From: Streptacidiphilus rugosus AM-16
GTDB taxonomy: Bacteria; Actinomycetota; Actinomycetes; Streptomycetales; Streptomycetaceae
Direction: 5' to 3'
Assembly: GCF_000744655.1 (NCBI RefSeq)
Contig: NZ_JQMJ01000004.1
Span: 6,837,698 to 6,901,697 of the forward strand
Length of the DNA: 64,000 nt
In this document: positions 52,634 through 61,713 of the stretch, piece after piece
How the letters are laid out: the number at the start of each line of letters is the position of its first letter
How positions within the stretch are numbered: the first letter of the stretch is position 1
The notes under the pieces: model-generated
Seen by the model: only the letters and a program-made list of their open reading frames with translations
What the model was told of the DNA's origin: nothing
Databases searched by the model: none
Program-made: the position numbers and the translations under genes

Positions 52634-55600
52634 TCAGGCGGGCACGAGTTCCAGGTCGCGGCCCATGCGGCGCCAGGCGCGGGCGTTGTAGACGGTCGGG
52701 TGCGACTCGCCGAACTGGAGCACGAGTTGGTCGATAGCCCGGGTGCGCAGGTCCTGCGCCTCGGGCTCGCGGCTGCGGTCCCGCATGGTGATGGCCAGAT
52801 TGCTCTGGCAGACCAGCGCGTCCGGGTGCTTGGGGCCGTAGCGGAGGACGAGTCCCTCCAGTGCGGCCCGGCCCAGCTCCTCGGCGCGGACCAGATCGCC
52901 GTTGTCGCCGTGGGAGTTGGCGAGGTTGAGCATCGCGCAGAGGGTGTAGGGGTGTTCCAGGCCGAGCTTCGTGGTGAGGCGGTCGAGGGTGCGCTCGCCC
53001 AGGTCCACCGCCTCCGTCTTCTGCGCCGGCTGGCCGATGTCGCGCAGGTAGATGGTCAGGTTGTTGGCGCAGATCAGGGTGAACGGGTGTTCGGCGCCCA
53101 GGCGTTCCCGGTACGAGCGGTAGACCTCCTGCGCCGTGTCCCTGGCCAGCTCCTTGTCGCCCGCCGCGGAGTACTCCGCGGCGAGGTTCAGCGCACAGGA
53201 GAGCGCGTCGGGCACGTCGGCGCTGTAACGCTCCAGGTAGCGGTTGTAGGTGTCCATGGTGAGTCTGCGGGCCTCACTCTGCTGGCCCGCCCGACGGAGC
53301 GAGAGCGCGAGGCTCTTCGCGTAGCGGAGGGAGGCCAGGTCGGGCACGGGGACCGAGTACTCCTCGCGGAACTCGCTCAGCAGGCTGATCGACCGGGCGT
53401 AGTTGCCCAGTGAGCGCTCGTCCTCGGCCAGCGCGGCCTTGGAGGACAGGGTGTACGGGTGGGTCACGCCGAGGACGGCCGTCCGCAGGCTGTAGACCTC
53501 CTCGTCCAGGATGCGCGCGGCCTCGTAGTCGCCGTTGAAGCGGTAGTCGACGGCGAGGTTGTTGGCGATGTTCAGGGTGCGCGGATCCTCCTCGCCCAGC
53601 TCCTCCTTCATCTTGGCGTACGTCTCCTGGTCACGCCGGAGCGCCTCGGGGAAGCGGCCGAGCACGCGCAGGTCGGCGGCGAGGTTGCCGGCCGTCTGCA
53701 GGGTCAGCGGGTGGTCGCTGCGCAGCACCCGGCTCTGCCGGGAGAGGGTGTCCTGGTCCAGTTCCAGGCACTCCTGGGCCAGGCCCTTGCTGCGCAGCAC
53801 GCTGGCGAGCTGGAAGCGGAGCTGGAGCGTCTGTCGGTCGTCCTGGCCCAGCTTGTCGGTCCAGTTGGAGTCGAGCCGGCGGCCGAGCGTCTCGGCGCGG
53901 TCCAGGTCGCCGCGCTTCCACAGGTAGCGGACACGGTCGATGAGCAGCTGCCGGGTGTCGGCCTCGTCGCAGTTCTCGGCGTTGGACGGGGTGAGGTGCG
54001 GCCAGATGAGCTCGAACAGCGGCCAGTTCTCCGGGTCGTCGGTGTCACCGAAGTCGGGGCGGGCGCCGACCAGGATCCTGTGCACGTCGTGGACCAGCTC
54101 GTCCTCCTGCTCGAGGGTGAGCTCGGCGCGGATCACGGCCTGGACCATGCGGTGGACCTGGAAGGTGCGGTTGCTGTTGTCGACCCTGGCCAGGCCGTAC
54201 CGGCCGATGGCCCGGATGACCCGGCCCATCATGTTCTTGTCGCGCAGCTCGTCGTCGTAGGGCAGCAGCGAGGTCATCATCTGGTCGCTGTAGAAGATGC
54301 TGATCGCGATGGAGTCCGCCGAGAGGAAGGCGCACAGCTGCAGCAGCCGCACCGCGGCCGGCATCTGCTCGCGCAGCCGCGCGATGGACACGTTCCAGGT
54401 CGCCCCGAAGGTCGTCGGGTAGTCGACGGGCTTGGTGACCGCGAGCGCCTTGACCGCCTCGTTGTGCAGTTGGTCGACGTAGTCGCTGACGGGGACACCG
54501 GTGGTCTCCAGCCAGGCGGAGGCGATCTCGACGGCCAGGGGCAGGTCGCCGACGGCCTCGGCCACCAGGGCCGCGTCCTGCGGGCTGAGCGCCGGAGCAC
54601 GGCGGCACAGGTGCTCGATCGACTCCTCGCGGCGGAAGACGTCGACCTCGAGGGCCTCGGCGTGGCTGACCCAGGCCTGGTTGCGCGAGGTCACCAGCAC
54701 GTCGCCGGGACCGCCGGGGAAGAACTGGACGATCTGGGAGGGGTCGTCGGCGTTGTCGAAGATCAGCAGCCAGCGCTTGGCCTTGGGGTGCATCCCAAGC
54801 CGCAGTGTCTCCTTGACCAGTTCGGCGTTCTCGTTCGCGTTCTCGCCGACTCGCAGGTCCAGGCGGCGGCCGAGGTCGGTGAGCGAGACGGCGACCTGCT
54901 CGGGCTGTTCCGCCTCTATCCACCAGACCAGGTCGTAGTCGGCCATGAACCGGTGCGCGTACTCCAGCGCCACCTGGGTCTTGCCGACGCCGCCGAGGCC
55001 GTAGAGGGTCTGCGGGGTCGGCAGCACCACCGTCGAGCGGCGGTCCCGCTGCTGGCCGCGCAGCTGGTCGCGGAGCAGGTCCAGCACCGCGGCGCGGCCG
55101 GTGAAGGACGGGTTGCGCAGGCGCAGGTTCCAGATCGCCGGACGGCGCCCGGGGAAACGCGGTCCCTCACCGGGGACCGGATCCATCAGCGCCGTGTCGG
55201 GCAGGCCCACGGCGCGCAGCAGGACGACGCGCGCCGCGTCCTCCTCCAGTCGCAGCAGCTCCACCACGTTGTTGCTGCCGAAGGAGGGACCGGAGCGGGC
55301 GTCGCCGACCCGGACGGTGATCAGGTCGGGCTGGTCCTCGGTCCGCTCGCCGACCAGCAGCTCCCTGGCCAGCCGGGACTGTGTGGCCTTGGCGTACGCC
55401 TGGCTCCAGACGGCGACGGTCCTGGTGACCGCGTCCCTGACCCGGTCGGAGTCCAGCCGTTGGAGCGAGCCCAGCTCTCTGGAGACGACCCGCAGTCCGG
55501 CGCGGGTGAGCACCCACTCGATCCACTCCGCCCACATCCGGTCCTCGGAGGCGTAGGACAGGATGATGTCCTCGCGGGCGGTCGGGCGGGGCCGGGTGAA

Positions 55601-56620
55601 CAGGTCGGTGTAGTGCAGCCGGACGTCCTCGTCCATCGGGGGCAGGGAGGTGACCCGCTCCTCCGTGACGGAGGAGACCAGCCGCTCGACGGCGGAGAGC
55701 ATCGAGGTCGGCGAGCCGGGCTTGTCCCCGAAGGGCGCCAGGATCTCCTCGTAGGCGTAGTAGGGCTGGTAGGGGATCTCGACGGAGTCCCAGTGGTGGT
55801 CCCTGGCGGACTCGGAGAGGCCCTGGGGCAGACCGCTGAAGCGCTTGCGGGCCAGCGCCCGGCCCGCGTCGGCCTTGCCCTTCTCGCCGTCGTCGATGCG
55901 CATCGGGACGGGCAGGATGCGGATGCCCCGGTTGTAGTGCCGTTCGGTGATCTTCCTGGCGATCTCGGAGGCGCCCTCGATGCTCTGGTTGCTGAGGGTG
56001 AAGCAGATCACCAGGTCGTCGGGCAGCTCGACGGTGCATATCTCCTGGATGTCGGAGAGACCGGTGCGGCTGTCGATCAGGATGTAGTCGTACTGGCGGC
56101 GCATGTCCGCGCGCAGCGCCTTGAAGAACTCGGCACCGTGGCGGCGGGCGTAGAAGTCGTCCCAGTTGATGTTGGCGACGGTCGCGCCGTAGTCGCTGTG
56201 GGCCTGGCCGGCCGGCAGGAAGTCCAGGCAGCCCTCGCCGGGGAAACCGGCCCAGTTGAGCGAGAGCACGTGCGGCAGCACCCGGGCCGCGTCGCGGAGC
56301 CGCTCCGCGTCGTACTCCTCGTGCTCCAGCGTCTCCTCGCGGTAGTCGTGGATCAGGTCGATCACGCCGGTGGAGGCGTCGAGCGCGGCCTGCTCCAGGA
56401 ACGGGGTGAAGAACCGGTAGAGCCCGGGGGCCTCCAGGTCCCAGTCCACGGCGAGCACCCGGTGGCCGTTGGCCGCCAGGATCCAGGCGCTGTTGGCCAG
56501 CGCCATGGTGCGGCCGGTACCGCCCTTGTACGAGTAGAAGGTGACGATCCGGCCGTCCCGCTGTTCGCGCGCCGGCGACTCCGGGTCCTGACCTTGGCGC
56601 TCGGGCGGTGTGAGGCTCAT
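52634..56620 (-). CDS. fxsT: FxSxx-COOH system ParA/TIR/NB-ARC/tetratricopeptide protein
   Basis: 1,328 residues. Residues 25-250: ParA/MinD-like ATPase with the deviant Walker A YKGGTGRTMA (Lys32) and DWDLEAPGLYR. Residues about 350-445: TIR-like domain (DIILSYASEDRMWAEWIEWVL). Residues about 500-760: NB-ARC ATPase (P-loop GLGGVGKTQVAL near 541-552; LLIFDNADDP Walker B; VLVTSRNQAW). Residues about 880-1300: a long run of TPR_10-type repeats (LRDGNL-like units such as TLQTAGNLAADLRVLGRFPEALR). This is the large protein always seen with FxSxx-COOH peptides; its job is unknown but the parts are those of signal-transducing STAND ATPases. ATG overlaps the fxsC stop (ATGA). The symbol is a working label. 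Confidence 0.9.
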   Translation of the reverse strand: MSLTPPERQGQDPESPAREQRDGRIVTFYSYKGGTGRTMALANSAWILAANGHRVLAVDWDLEAPGLYRFFTPFLEQAALDASTGVIDLIHDYREETLEHEEYDAERLRDAARVLPHVLSLNWAGFPGEGCLDFLPAGQAHSDYGATVANINWDDFYARRHGAEFFKALRADMRRQYDYILIDSRTGLSDIQEICTVELPDDLVICFTLSNQSIEGASEIARKITERHYNRGIRILPVPMRIDDGEKGKADAGRALARKRFSGLPQGLSESARDHHWDSVEIPYQPYYAYEEILAPFGDKPGSPTSMLSAVERLVSSVTEERVTSLPPMDEDVRLHYTDLFTRPRPTAREDIILSYASEDRMWAEWIEWVLTRAGLRVVSRELGSLQRLDSDRVRDAVTRTVAVWSQAYAKATQSRLARELLVGERTEDQPDLITVRVGDARSGPSFGSNNVVELLRLEEDAARVVLLRAVGLPDTALMDPVPGEGPRFPGRRPAIWNLRLRNPSFTGRAAVLDLLRDQLRGQQRDRRSTVVLPTPQTLYGLGGVGKTQVALEYAHRFMADYDLVWWIEAEQPEQVAVSLTDLGRRLDLRVGENANENAELVKETLRLGMHPKAKRWLLIFDNADDPSQIVQFFPGGPGDVLVTSRNQAWVSHAEALEVDVFRREESIEHLCRRAPALSPQDAALVAEAVGDLPLAVEIASAWLETTGVPVSDYVDQLHNEAVKALAVTKPVDYPTTFGATWNVSIARLREQMPAAVRLLQLCAFLSADSIAISIFYSDQMMTSLLPYDDELRDKNMMGRVIRAIGRYGLARVDNSNRTFQVHRMVQAVIRAELTLEQEDELVHDVHRILVGARPDFGDTDDPENWPLFELIWPHLTPSNAENCDEADTRQLLIDRVRYLWKRGDLDRAETLGRRLDSNWTDKLGQDDRQTLQLRFQLASVLRSKGLAQECLELDQDTLSRQSRVLRSDHPLTLQTAGNLAADLRVLGRFPEALRRDQETYAKMKEELGEEDPRTLNIANNLAVDYRFNGDYEAARILDEEVYSLRTAVLGVTHPYTLSSKAALAEDERSLGNYARSISLLSEFREEYSVPVPDLASLRYAKSLALSLRRAGQQSEARRLTMDTYNRYLERYSADVPDALSCALNLAAEYSAAGDKELARDTAQEVYRSYRERLGAEHPFTLICANNLTIYLRDIGQPAQKTEAVDLGERTLDRLTTKLGLEHPYTLCAMLNLANSHGDNGDLVRAEELGRAALEGLVLRYGPKHPDALVCQSNLAITMRDRSREPEAQDLRTRAIDQLVLQFGESHPTVYNARAWRRMGRDLELVPA

Positions 56621-57954
56621 GGGGTCCCTCCCCCGGGACTGGGTGATGACGGGTCGTCGGGATCGTGGCCGTTCTTGAAGCGCTCGTCGCGCAGGTTGGG
56701 GCGCGGCGCGGGCGGCGGGCCGCCGTTCGGGGCCGGGCCGGGCGGTGCGCCGGGATCGGGCGGCTCAAGATCCTCGAAGGCCCGCATCGCGCTCAGCGCG
56801 ACGTGCGGCAGCACGCTCTCGAACTCGTCCATGCTGGAGATGACGTCGACCCCGCGCAGCCGGGCCCGCTGCTCCCGGTGGGAGCGGAGATTGACCATGG
56901 TCTGCTGTGCCAGGTCCCGTAACTCCTCCTGGCGCGTGGTGCATTCGGGATCGTCGGCGCTCCACGGCTCCATCAACCCGACCCAGGTCGGGTTGCAGGC
57001 GTCGAGACGCTGCAGCGTCTCCCTGAGCCTGGCGTCCAGCAGGGCCCAGCGGTCCAGCAGCAGCAGGCCGGGCGCCTCGGGGCGCTCACCGGCGAGCACC
57101 CTGGCGGCCTCCTCCTCGAAGGGCTCGATGCTGGCGTGGAACTCCCACTCCTTCGCCAGCGCGGCGGCGCGGCGGGCGATGCCCTCGTTGCTCCCCCCGG
57201 GGAACGGCCGCCAGTCGTGCGGGGCGGTGCCGTAGCTCTGCCGGGAGCGACCGTCGGGCAGGTGGTTCACGTCGCAGGCGGCCACCGAGATCCGCAGCGT
57301 CCGCCGCGGCTCGGGCGCGGGGAAGACGCTGTCGTAGTCCTGGAAGTCGCGCCGGCCGCCGATCCGCACCCGGTGCCGCTCGGCGACCTCGACGATGCGC
57401 TGGGCCAGCCGGTAGACGGCCAGCTGGTAGTCCGAACGGAAGGAGTTCAGCTTGAGCAGCGGCTGCATCCCCTCGGTCCGGTAGCGCTCCCCGAACGCCT
57501 GGTGGTCGAACTGGAGGGCCTTGGCCACCGGGGGCAGCCGCTTCTCGGGCACCATCACCCACTGCACCGGCACCACCGCGGACGGCGCGCCGCCCCCGGG
57601 CGTCACGGACAGCACCTCACGCGAGGTGAAGGCCGCCCACTCCTGGCCGCAGGCCTGGCTCTTGAAGTAGTGCACCGAGTAGAGCGGCACGAAGACCCGG
57701 CAGTGCGCCAACGCCTCGCTGATCCGGTCGGACCAGCCCTCGCCCACGTTGAGACCGGAGTCCATGAAACCGGGCGGCTCGTTCTCGTCCCAGCCGGAGA
57801 GATCGGTCACGGCGTCGCACAGATCCCTGAAGAGCCGTGCCTCCCAGAGGTTCGAGACGCTGCGCGGTCGCCCGGCGCCCCGAGGGGAGTGCGCGTAACT
57901 CAGAAAGAAGATGGGCCGAGGTATGCCCTCGTCCCAGCCCTCTTGGTCGGTCAC
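56617..57954 (-). CDS. fxsC: FxSxx-COOH system TIR-like protein FxsC
   Basis: 445 residues from GTG 57954. The N-terminus is a TIR-like domain (RPIFFLSYAHSPRG at 13-26; EARLFRDLCDAVTDLSG; SEALAHCRVFVPLYSVHYFKSQACGQEWAAF), followed by a second alpha/beta domain (about 225-390) and a Pro-rich tail with many Gly and Pro. FxsC is a standard member of FxSxx-COOH loci. The catalytic Glu of NADase-type TIR domains cannot be assigned with confidence, so enzyme activity is open. In-frame GTG codons at 57960 and 57978 are alternative starts. Coupled to the downstream TPR gene by ATGA. Confidence 0.88.
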   Translation of the reverse strand: MTDQEGWDEGIPRPIFFLSYAHSPRGAGRPRSVSNLWEARLFRDLCDAVTDLSGWDENEPPGFMDSGLNVGEGWSDRISEALAHCRVFVPLYSVHYFKSQACGQEWAAFTSREVLSVTPGGGAPSAVVPVQWVMVPEKRLPPVAKALQFDHQAFGERYRTEGMQPLLKLNSFRSDYQLAVYRLAQRIVEVAERHRVRIGGRRDFQDYDSVFPAPEPRRTLRISVAACDVNHLPDGRSRQSYGTAPHDWRPFPGGSNEGIARRAAALAKEWEFHASIEPFEEEAARVLAGERPEAPGLLLLDRWALLDARLRETLQRLDACNPTWVGLMEPWSADDPECTTRQEELRDLAQQTMVNLRSHREQRARLRGVDVISSMDEFESVLPHVALSAMRAFEDLEPPDPGAPPGPAPNGGPPPAPRPNLRDERFKNGHDPDDPSSPSPGGGTP

Positions 57955-58080
57955 TCGCACCCCCGAACGGTGTTGCACCTGCCGTAGGAAGATGGAACCT
58001 CGCCAGTTGATGCGCCGTCAACACCGTCAACCCGCAACGGCGGAGGCGACGAACGAGGTCGCCGCCGCGTGACCCGGCGC

Positions 58081-60525
58081 TCAGGCGCGGTCGCCTCCCA
58101 CGGCGGACACGGCGGCGCACTCGCCGAGCCACGGCTCCACGGTGGCGCGCATTCCGGCGACGAAGCGCTCACCGCGCGCCGTGAGCGCCCCGGAGCCCGT
58201 CATGGTGCCGATGGCCTGGTGGGTGTGGTCGAGCCAGCGGGTGAACTCCTCGCGGGCGTGCTCGTCGCCGGTGGCGCGCCAGCGTGACAGCCAGAACTCG
58301 ACGACGGCGATATGGGCGTAGGTCCCCTGGAACAGGCCCTCGAAGGGCCGCGGATCGGGCCGCCACGGAGCGTGGTACAGGTCGGTGTGATGCGGGTCGA
58401 ACAGGTCCTCCACGTCGAAGATCGCGCCCAGCTTGACGTGCTGGAACTCGTGGATCATCAACAGTGCCATGGTCTCGCTGGAGCCCGGCCTGGCGATGCC
58501 CACGGCGCCGAAGACGTCTCTCGCCGCCCCGCTGACGCCCCGCCCGGCGGACGGATCCCGCTGCAGCGGAACCACGGCGGACAGTCCGGCGCGAAGGCCG
58601 GGAGCGTACGCCGGCAGCGTGGCGTCGACCAGCCCCCAGGCCCCCTCCAGCTCGGCCTGCCACCTGTCGGCCTCCGCCTGGTCCATCGGGTCGGCCGGGC
58701 GCCAGTTGTGCGCGCGGCGCTGCGGGTCGGTGTCGTCCAGCCGCAGCTGCCAGCCGCCCACCACGGATCCGACCGTGTGCACCGGATGCCACCGTGGATC
58801 GGCGCCGCACGGCCGGTCGAGCTCCACCTCGATCCGCTCACCGCCGCTCGCCACGGAGAAGCGCGGGCCGGGCCCGGTGGTCAGGAGCGCCGTACCGGGC
58901 TGGAGGCAGGTGACCACACCATGGCCGGGCAGCCGCAGCTCGCCCCGCTCGCCGACCGGGAGTCGCAACCGCTCCTCCCAGCCCGCGAAGAGGGCGGCAG
59001 CGGCGGCGACCTCCACGAGTCCGTCGAACCGCTCCGGTCCCTCGTCGGCTCCCCGGAGCGCGGCGACGGCCCAGGAGCGGGTGAAGGGATGCTCCACTGC
59101 GGCGTCCAGCGCCTGCGGCGCCGACTGGTCGAGCCGGCCGATCAGGTCGTAGACGTCCGCGAAGGGGCCCGCGTCGGGCGCCTCGGCCCACAGGCCACCG
59201 ACCGCGTCCAGCAACGCCCGGTTGAGCTCCAACTGGGCGTCGCGGAGGGCGCCGACCGCCGCCGCACCGCCGTGGCCGCCGGCCAGCTCGTCGAACTGGT
59301 CGTCGGTCAGCAGACCTTCGGGCATGCCGGAGTGCTCCTTGCTGGGGGCCGACGGAGCGGCCATGAGGGCGGGCGGGGCCGCAGCGGTGTCGTGGATCCT
59401 GGTGATCAGGCTGAGCAGGTCGGGGCAGAAGACGCTGGGATTGTCGAAACCGCCCTCGGCGGAATGCACGCCGCCGTCCGCGCTGCGGTAGCGGTGGGCG
59501 TAGAGACCTGCCCCGCAGGACTCGACGACGGGGCACGCTCGGCACTGGGCGCAGAGGCCGGCCAGCCCGTTGCGGCGGTCCATCATGCCGGGGTGGCGCG
59601 CGGCCGTGTCGAAGTCGTGGTCGAAGACGTCGAAACCGGTGGCCGCGGCGCCGTCGAAGGCGGTCTTGAGCGAGTCGGCCTGCTCCAGCGTCCCGTCCGT
59701 CTCCACCACCACAAGATCGGCGGGAGCCAGCCCCAGCGACTCGGTCAGGCTGCTCTCCCCGCGGAGGGTGCGGTGCACCGAATCGAACATGCGGACCGGC
59801 ACCGGGCGCCCCTGTGCCGTCCAGCGCTCGTAGATCCGCCACAGCCAGTCGGCGTAGGGGGTGCTCGCCGGCCCGTGGGGACGCAGCGGCGGCTCGTCCC
59901 AGGTGGCGTGCGGCAGCAGGAAGTCGATGCGCGGCGGGTCGAGCGCGACCAGCGCGTCGTAGACGGCGACGGGATCGTTGCGCACGTCGATGGTGCAGAG
60001 CAGGCCCGCGTAGAGATGCCGCCAGCGCGGCTGACGCAGCAGGTTCACCGCCCTGACGACCCGGTCGTGGCTGCTGCGCCCGTCCGCGTAGCGGCGGTGC
60101 AGGTCGTTGGCGGAGCGGTCACCGTCGAGGGAGATGCCGACCCTGATCCGGAACTCGTCGAAGAGGTCCAGGAACCGCTCGTTGAGCGTCACACCGTTGG
60201 TGTGGATCCGCAGATCCAGCCGGCAGACCCCGCGCAGCGCGTCGGTCAGCTCCTGCGCCGCACGCCGCAGTCGCACCGGCCCGGCCAGCAGTGGCTCCCC
60301 GCCGTGCAGCACGACGTGGACGGTGTCGAGCCCGTGTGCGCGCGCATGCTCGGCGATCCTGACCGCGGTCTGCCGGAGCACGTCCTCGGCCGCGGCCTTG
60401 GGCCGGCCCTGCCAACTGGTGTCGGCGTGCTCGTAGACGTAGCAGTGGTCGCAGGCGAGATCACACCTGCTGTGCACCTTTAAGACAAACTGGCGGAAGG
60501 CAGGAGCCTTTTGATCATCAGTCAT
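58081..60525 (-). CDS. fxsB: FxsB radical SAM/SPASM peptide maturase fused to a HExxH domain
   Basis: 814 residues. Radical SAM cluster motif CDLACDHC (Cys21, Cys25, Cys28), LHGGEPLL for SAM binding, and a SPASM-type Cys cluster at 325-337 (CAQCRACPVVESC) plus Cys367 for auxiliary iron-sulfur clusters. Residues from about 401 form a second domain with a HEFQH motif (His692, Glu693, His696), the HExxH module known from these systems. FxsB enzymes form three-residue cyclophanes by joining the Phe ring and the Ser beta-carbon of the F-x-S motif of FxsA. Leu15 is a TTA codon (60481-60483), so translation should need the bldA tRNA. The first codons are unusually AT-rich. Confidence 0.95.
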   Translation of the reverse strand: MTDDQKAPAFRQFVLKVHSRCDLACDHCYVYEHADTSWQGRPKAAAEDVLRQTAVRIAEHARAHGLDTVHVVLHGGEPLLAGPVRLRRAAQELTDALRGVCRLDLRIHTNGVTLNERFLDLFDEFRIRVGISLDGDRSANDLHRRYADGRSSHDRVVRAVNLLRQPRWRHLYAGLLCTIDVRNDPVAVYDALVALDPPRIDFLLPHATWDEPPLRPHGPASTPYADWLWRIYERWTAQGRPVPVRMFDSVHRTLRGESSLTESLGLAPADLVVVETDGTLEQADSLKTAFDGAAATGFDVFDHDFDTAARHPGMMDRRNGLAGLCAQCRACPVVESCGAGLYAHRYRSADGGVHSAEGGFDNPSVFCPDLLSLITRIHDTAAAPPALMAAPSAPSKEHSGMPEGLLTDDQFDELAGGHGGAAAVGALRDAQLELNRALLDAVGGLWAEAPDAGPFADVYDLIGRLDQSAPQALDAAVEHPFTRSWAVAALRGADEGPERFDGLVEVAAAAALFAGWEERLRLPVGERGELRLPGHGVVTCLQPGTALLTTGPGPRFSVASGGERIEVELDRPCGADPRWHPVHTVGSVVGGWQLRLDDTDPQRRAHNWRPADPMDQAEADRWQAELEGAWGLVDATLPAYAPGLRAGLSAVVPLQRDPSAGRGVSGAARDVFGAVGIARPGSSETMALLMIHEFQHVKLGAIFDVEDLFDPHHTDLYHAPWRPDPRPFEGLFQGTYAHIAVVEFWLSRWRATGDEHAREEFTRWLDHTHQAIGTMTGSGALTARGERFVAGMRATVEPWLGECAAVSAVGGDRA

Positions 60526-61108
60526 GTGAATCCCGCCAGGGTCGGCGCGCAGGCGAACTCTTCAGATGGCGGCGAATGTACTCTCGCGACCACGGCTGAG
60601 GCGCGAGGCAGCCGGAGTGACACCCGGGAGTGCGGCCATCTTCATCCATCGGGGTGACGATTACACCGGGGACGACCGCCCACAAGGCATCACCTGGTGA
60701 TCGTTACGCCAACGCAACTCCGGTCGGGGCCCGAGTGGCCGCCGTCGTCAGACTGTCAGCGCGTACGCCCAGCGCGCATGCCAGGGCAGGGACCGCACAC
60801 CCGAACGGGTGAATCTTGGCCCCGAATGACATCAGCCGCGCGAGCGCGCGGCCGGAAGGAGGCGCACCCCGGTCCGGGGGCAGGCAGGCTCACCATGACG
60901 ACACGTCAGTCCTGACGGTGGGAGCCCGTGTTCGGTGAGGGGAGCGAAGGACCGGCGACCGCCGGACCATGGGGACCACACCCGGTGCGTGGACCCGTCG
61001 CGACCCGTTTCGCAGAGGCCCCCCGTGACGCCGTGATGTGTCGACCAGGAGACGGATTGCTCGGCCGTGGCCGGTTCGACGTGCGGACGGAAAGGCCTCC
61101 ACGCCTCG
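60526..61108. other. 583-nt gene-free leader between fxsA and fxsB
   Basis: No frame here has FxSxx at its end or convincing coding bias. It has a short palindrome, ATCACC-T-GGTGAT (60689-60701). The length suggests that fxsB has its own promoter or that a long leader separates precursor and maturase expression. Confidence 0.5.
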
Positions 61109-61294
61109 TCAGATGGAGGAATTGAAGGCCGCAACGTCGAGTCGGGAAACGCCGTTGTCGGGCAGCACGCGGCTCAGCATCAAGCTGTGCGCGGCATCAC
61201 CCCGCTTGGCCAGGCGGACGGGAACGGCACGGGTGACGGCAGCGACCGCGGTCGTCTCTGCCGGGCGGGACTTGGTGTCACGCGATGCGGACAT
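61109..61294 (-). CDS. fxsA: FxSxx-COOH RiPP precursor peptide FxsA
   Basis: 61 residues ending ...LDVAAFNSSI-COOH, which is exactly F-x-S-x-x at the C-terminus (Phe57, Ser59). The leader (1-50) is basic and rich in Ala, Val and Thr with an LMLSRVLPDNG segment. It is on the same strand as and upstream of fxsB, fxsC and the TPR-ATPase gene. FxsB is expected to link the Phe57 ring to Ser59. ATG 61294 has GAGGGG seven bases ahead. It is too short to stand out without the neighbouring maturase; together the call is strong. Confidence 0.9.
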   Translation of the reverse strand: MSASRDTKSRPAETTAVAAVTRAVPVRLAKRGDAAHSLMLSRVLPDNGVSRLDVAAFNSSI

Positions 61295-61713
61295 GTGAGG
61301 ACCCCTCGGGGGTTAGTCGGGACACGAAGCGGGTAAACCGCTTGCGACACGGCCTGATGGGCTGATCCCGATGGTTCGATGGTCTGCATCGCCAGGGGGC
61401 CCAGTACCGTGAAACGCAAACCATTCACTCAGGCGGAAACTTACCCGCTGGGACAAGATCACGAGACCTGTCCCCGAAGGCATCACGCCAGGTGGGGCCG
61501 CCCTTTGGCCGAAATGCGCAGCTCAGGGCCAGCGCCCGCGGCAACCCGCCGCCGGAGAATCACTCCGGCGGGTGATCAACTACGCCAGTCGCAGTACGCG
61601 CAGTAGACAGATCCCACCGGTCCCGCACGCCCCACCTGCCCCTATGCGCCCACAACCCCTCAACACTCTTTTTCAGCCGGGAAGTTGCCGCTGAGGCAGG
61701 CATGCCACCGGGC
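61295..61713. other. 419-nt gene-free region upstream of fxsA
   Basis: Holds the fxsA promoter (read leftward) and, near pdxH's end, a hairpin CGCCGGAG-AATCA-CTCCGGCG (61550-61570) that probably terminates pdxH. A minus-strand frame from GTG 61428 begins LRFTVLGPLAMQ, which looks like the start of an AfsR/SARP regulator but does not continue as one. Confidence 0.5.

Noticed and set aside
53459..57235. A 1,258-codon plus-strand frame opposite the TPR-ATPase gene
   Set aside because: It is antisense to two well-conserved genes, is a Val/Gly/Arg/Asp-rich shadow typical of GC3-biased DNA, and has no recognisable domain.
60689..60701. Palindrome ATCACC-T-GGTGAT in the fxsA-fxsB gap as a regulatory site
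   Set aside because: Too short and single; it is noted in the gap entry but not supported by recurrence.
60832..61134. A 100-codon minus-strand frame between fxsA and fxsB as a second precursor
   Set aside because: It does not end in F-x-S-x-x, overlaps the end of fxsA in another frame and has no ribosome binding site.
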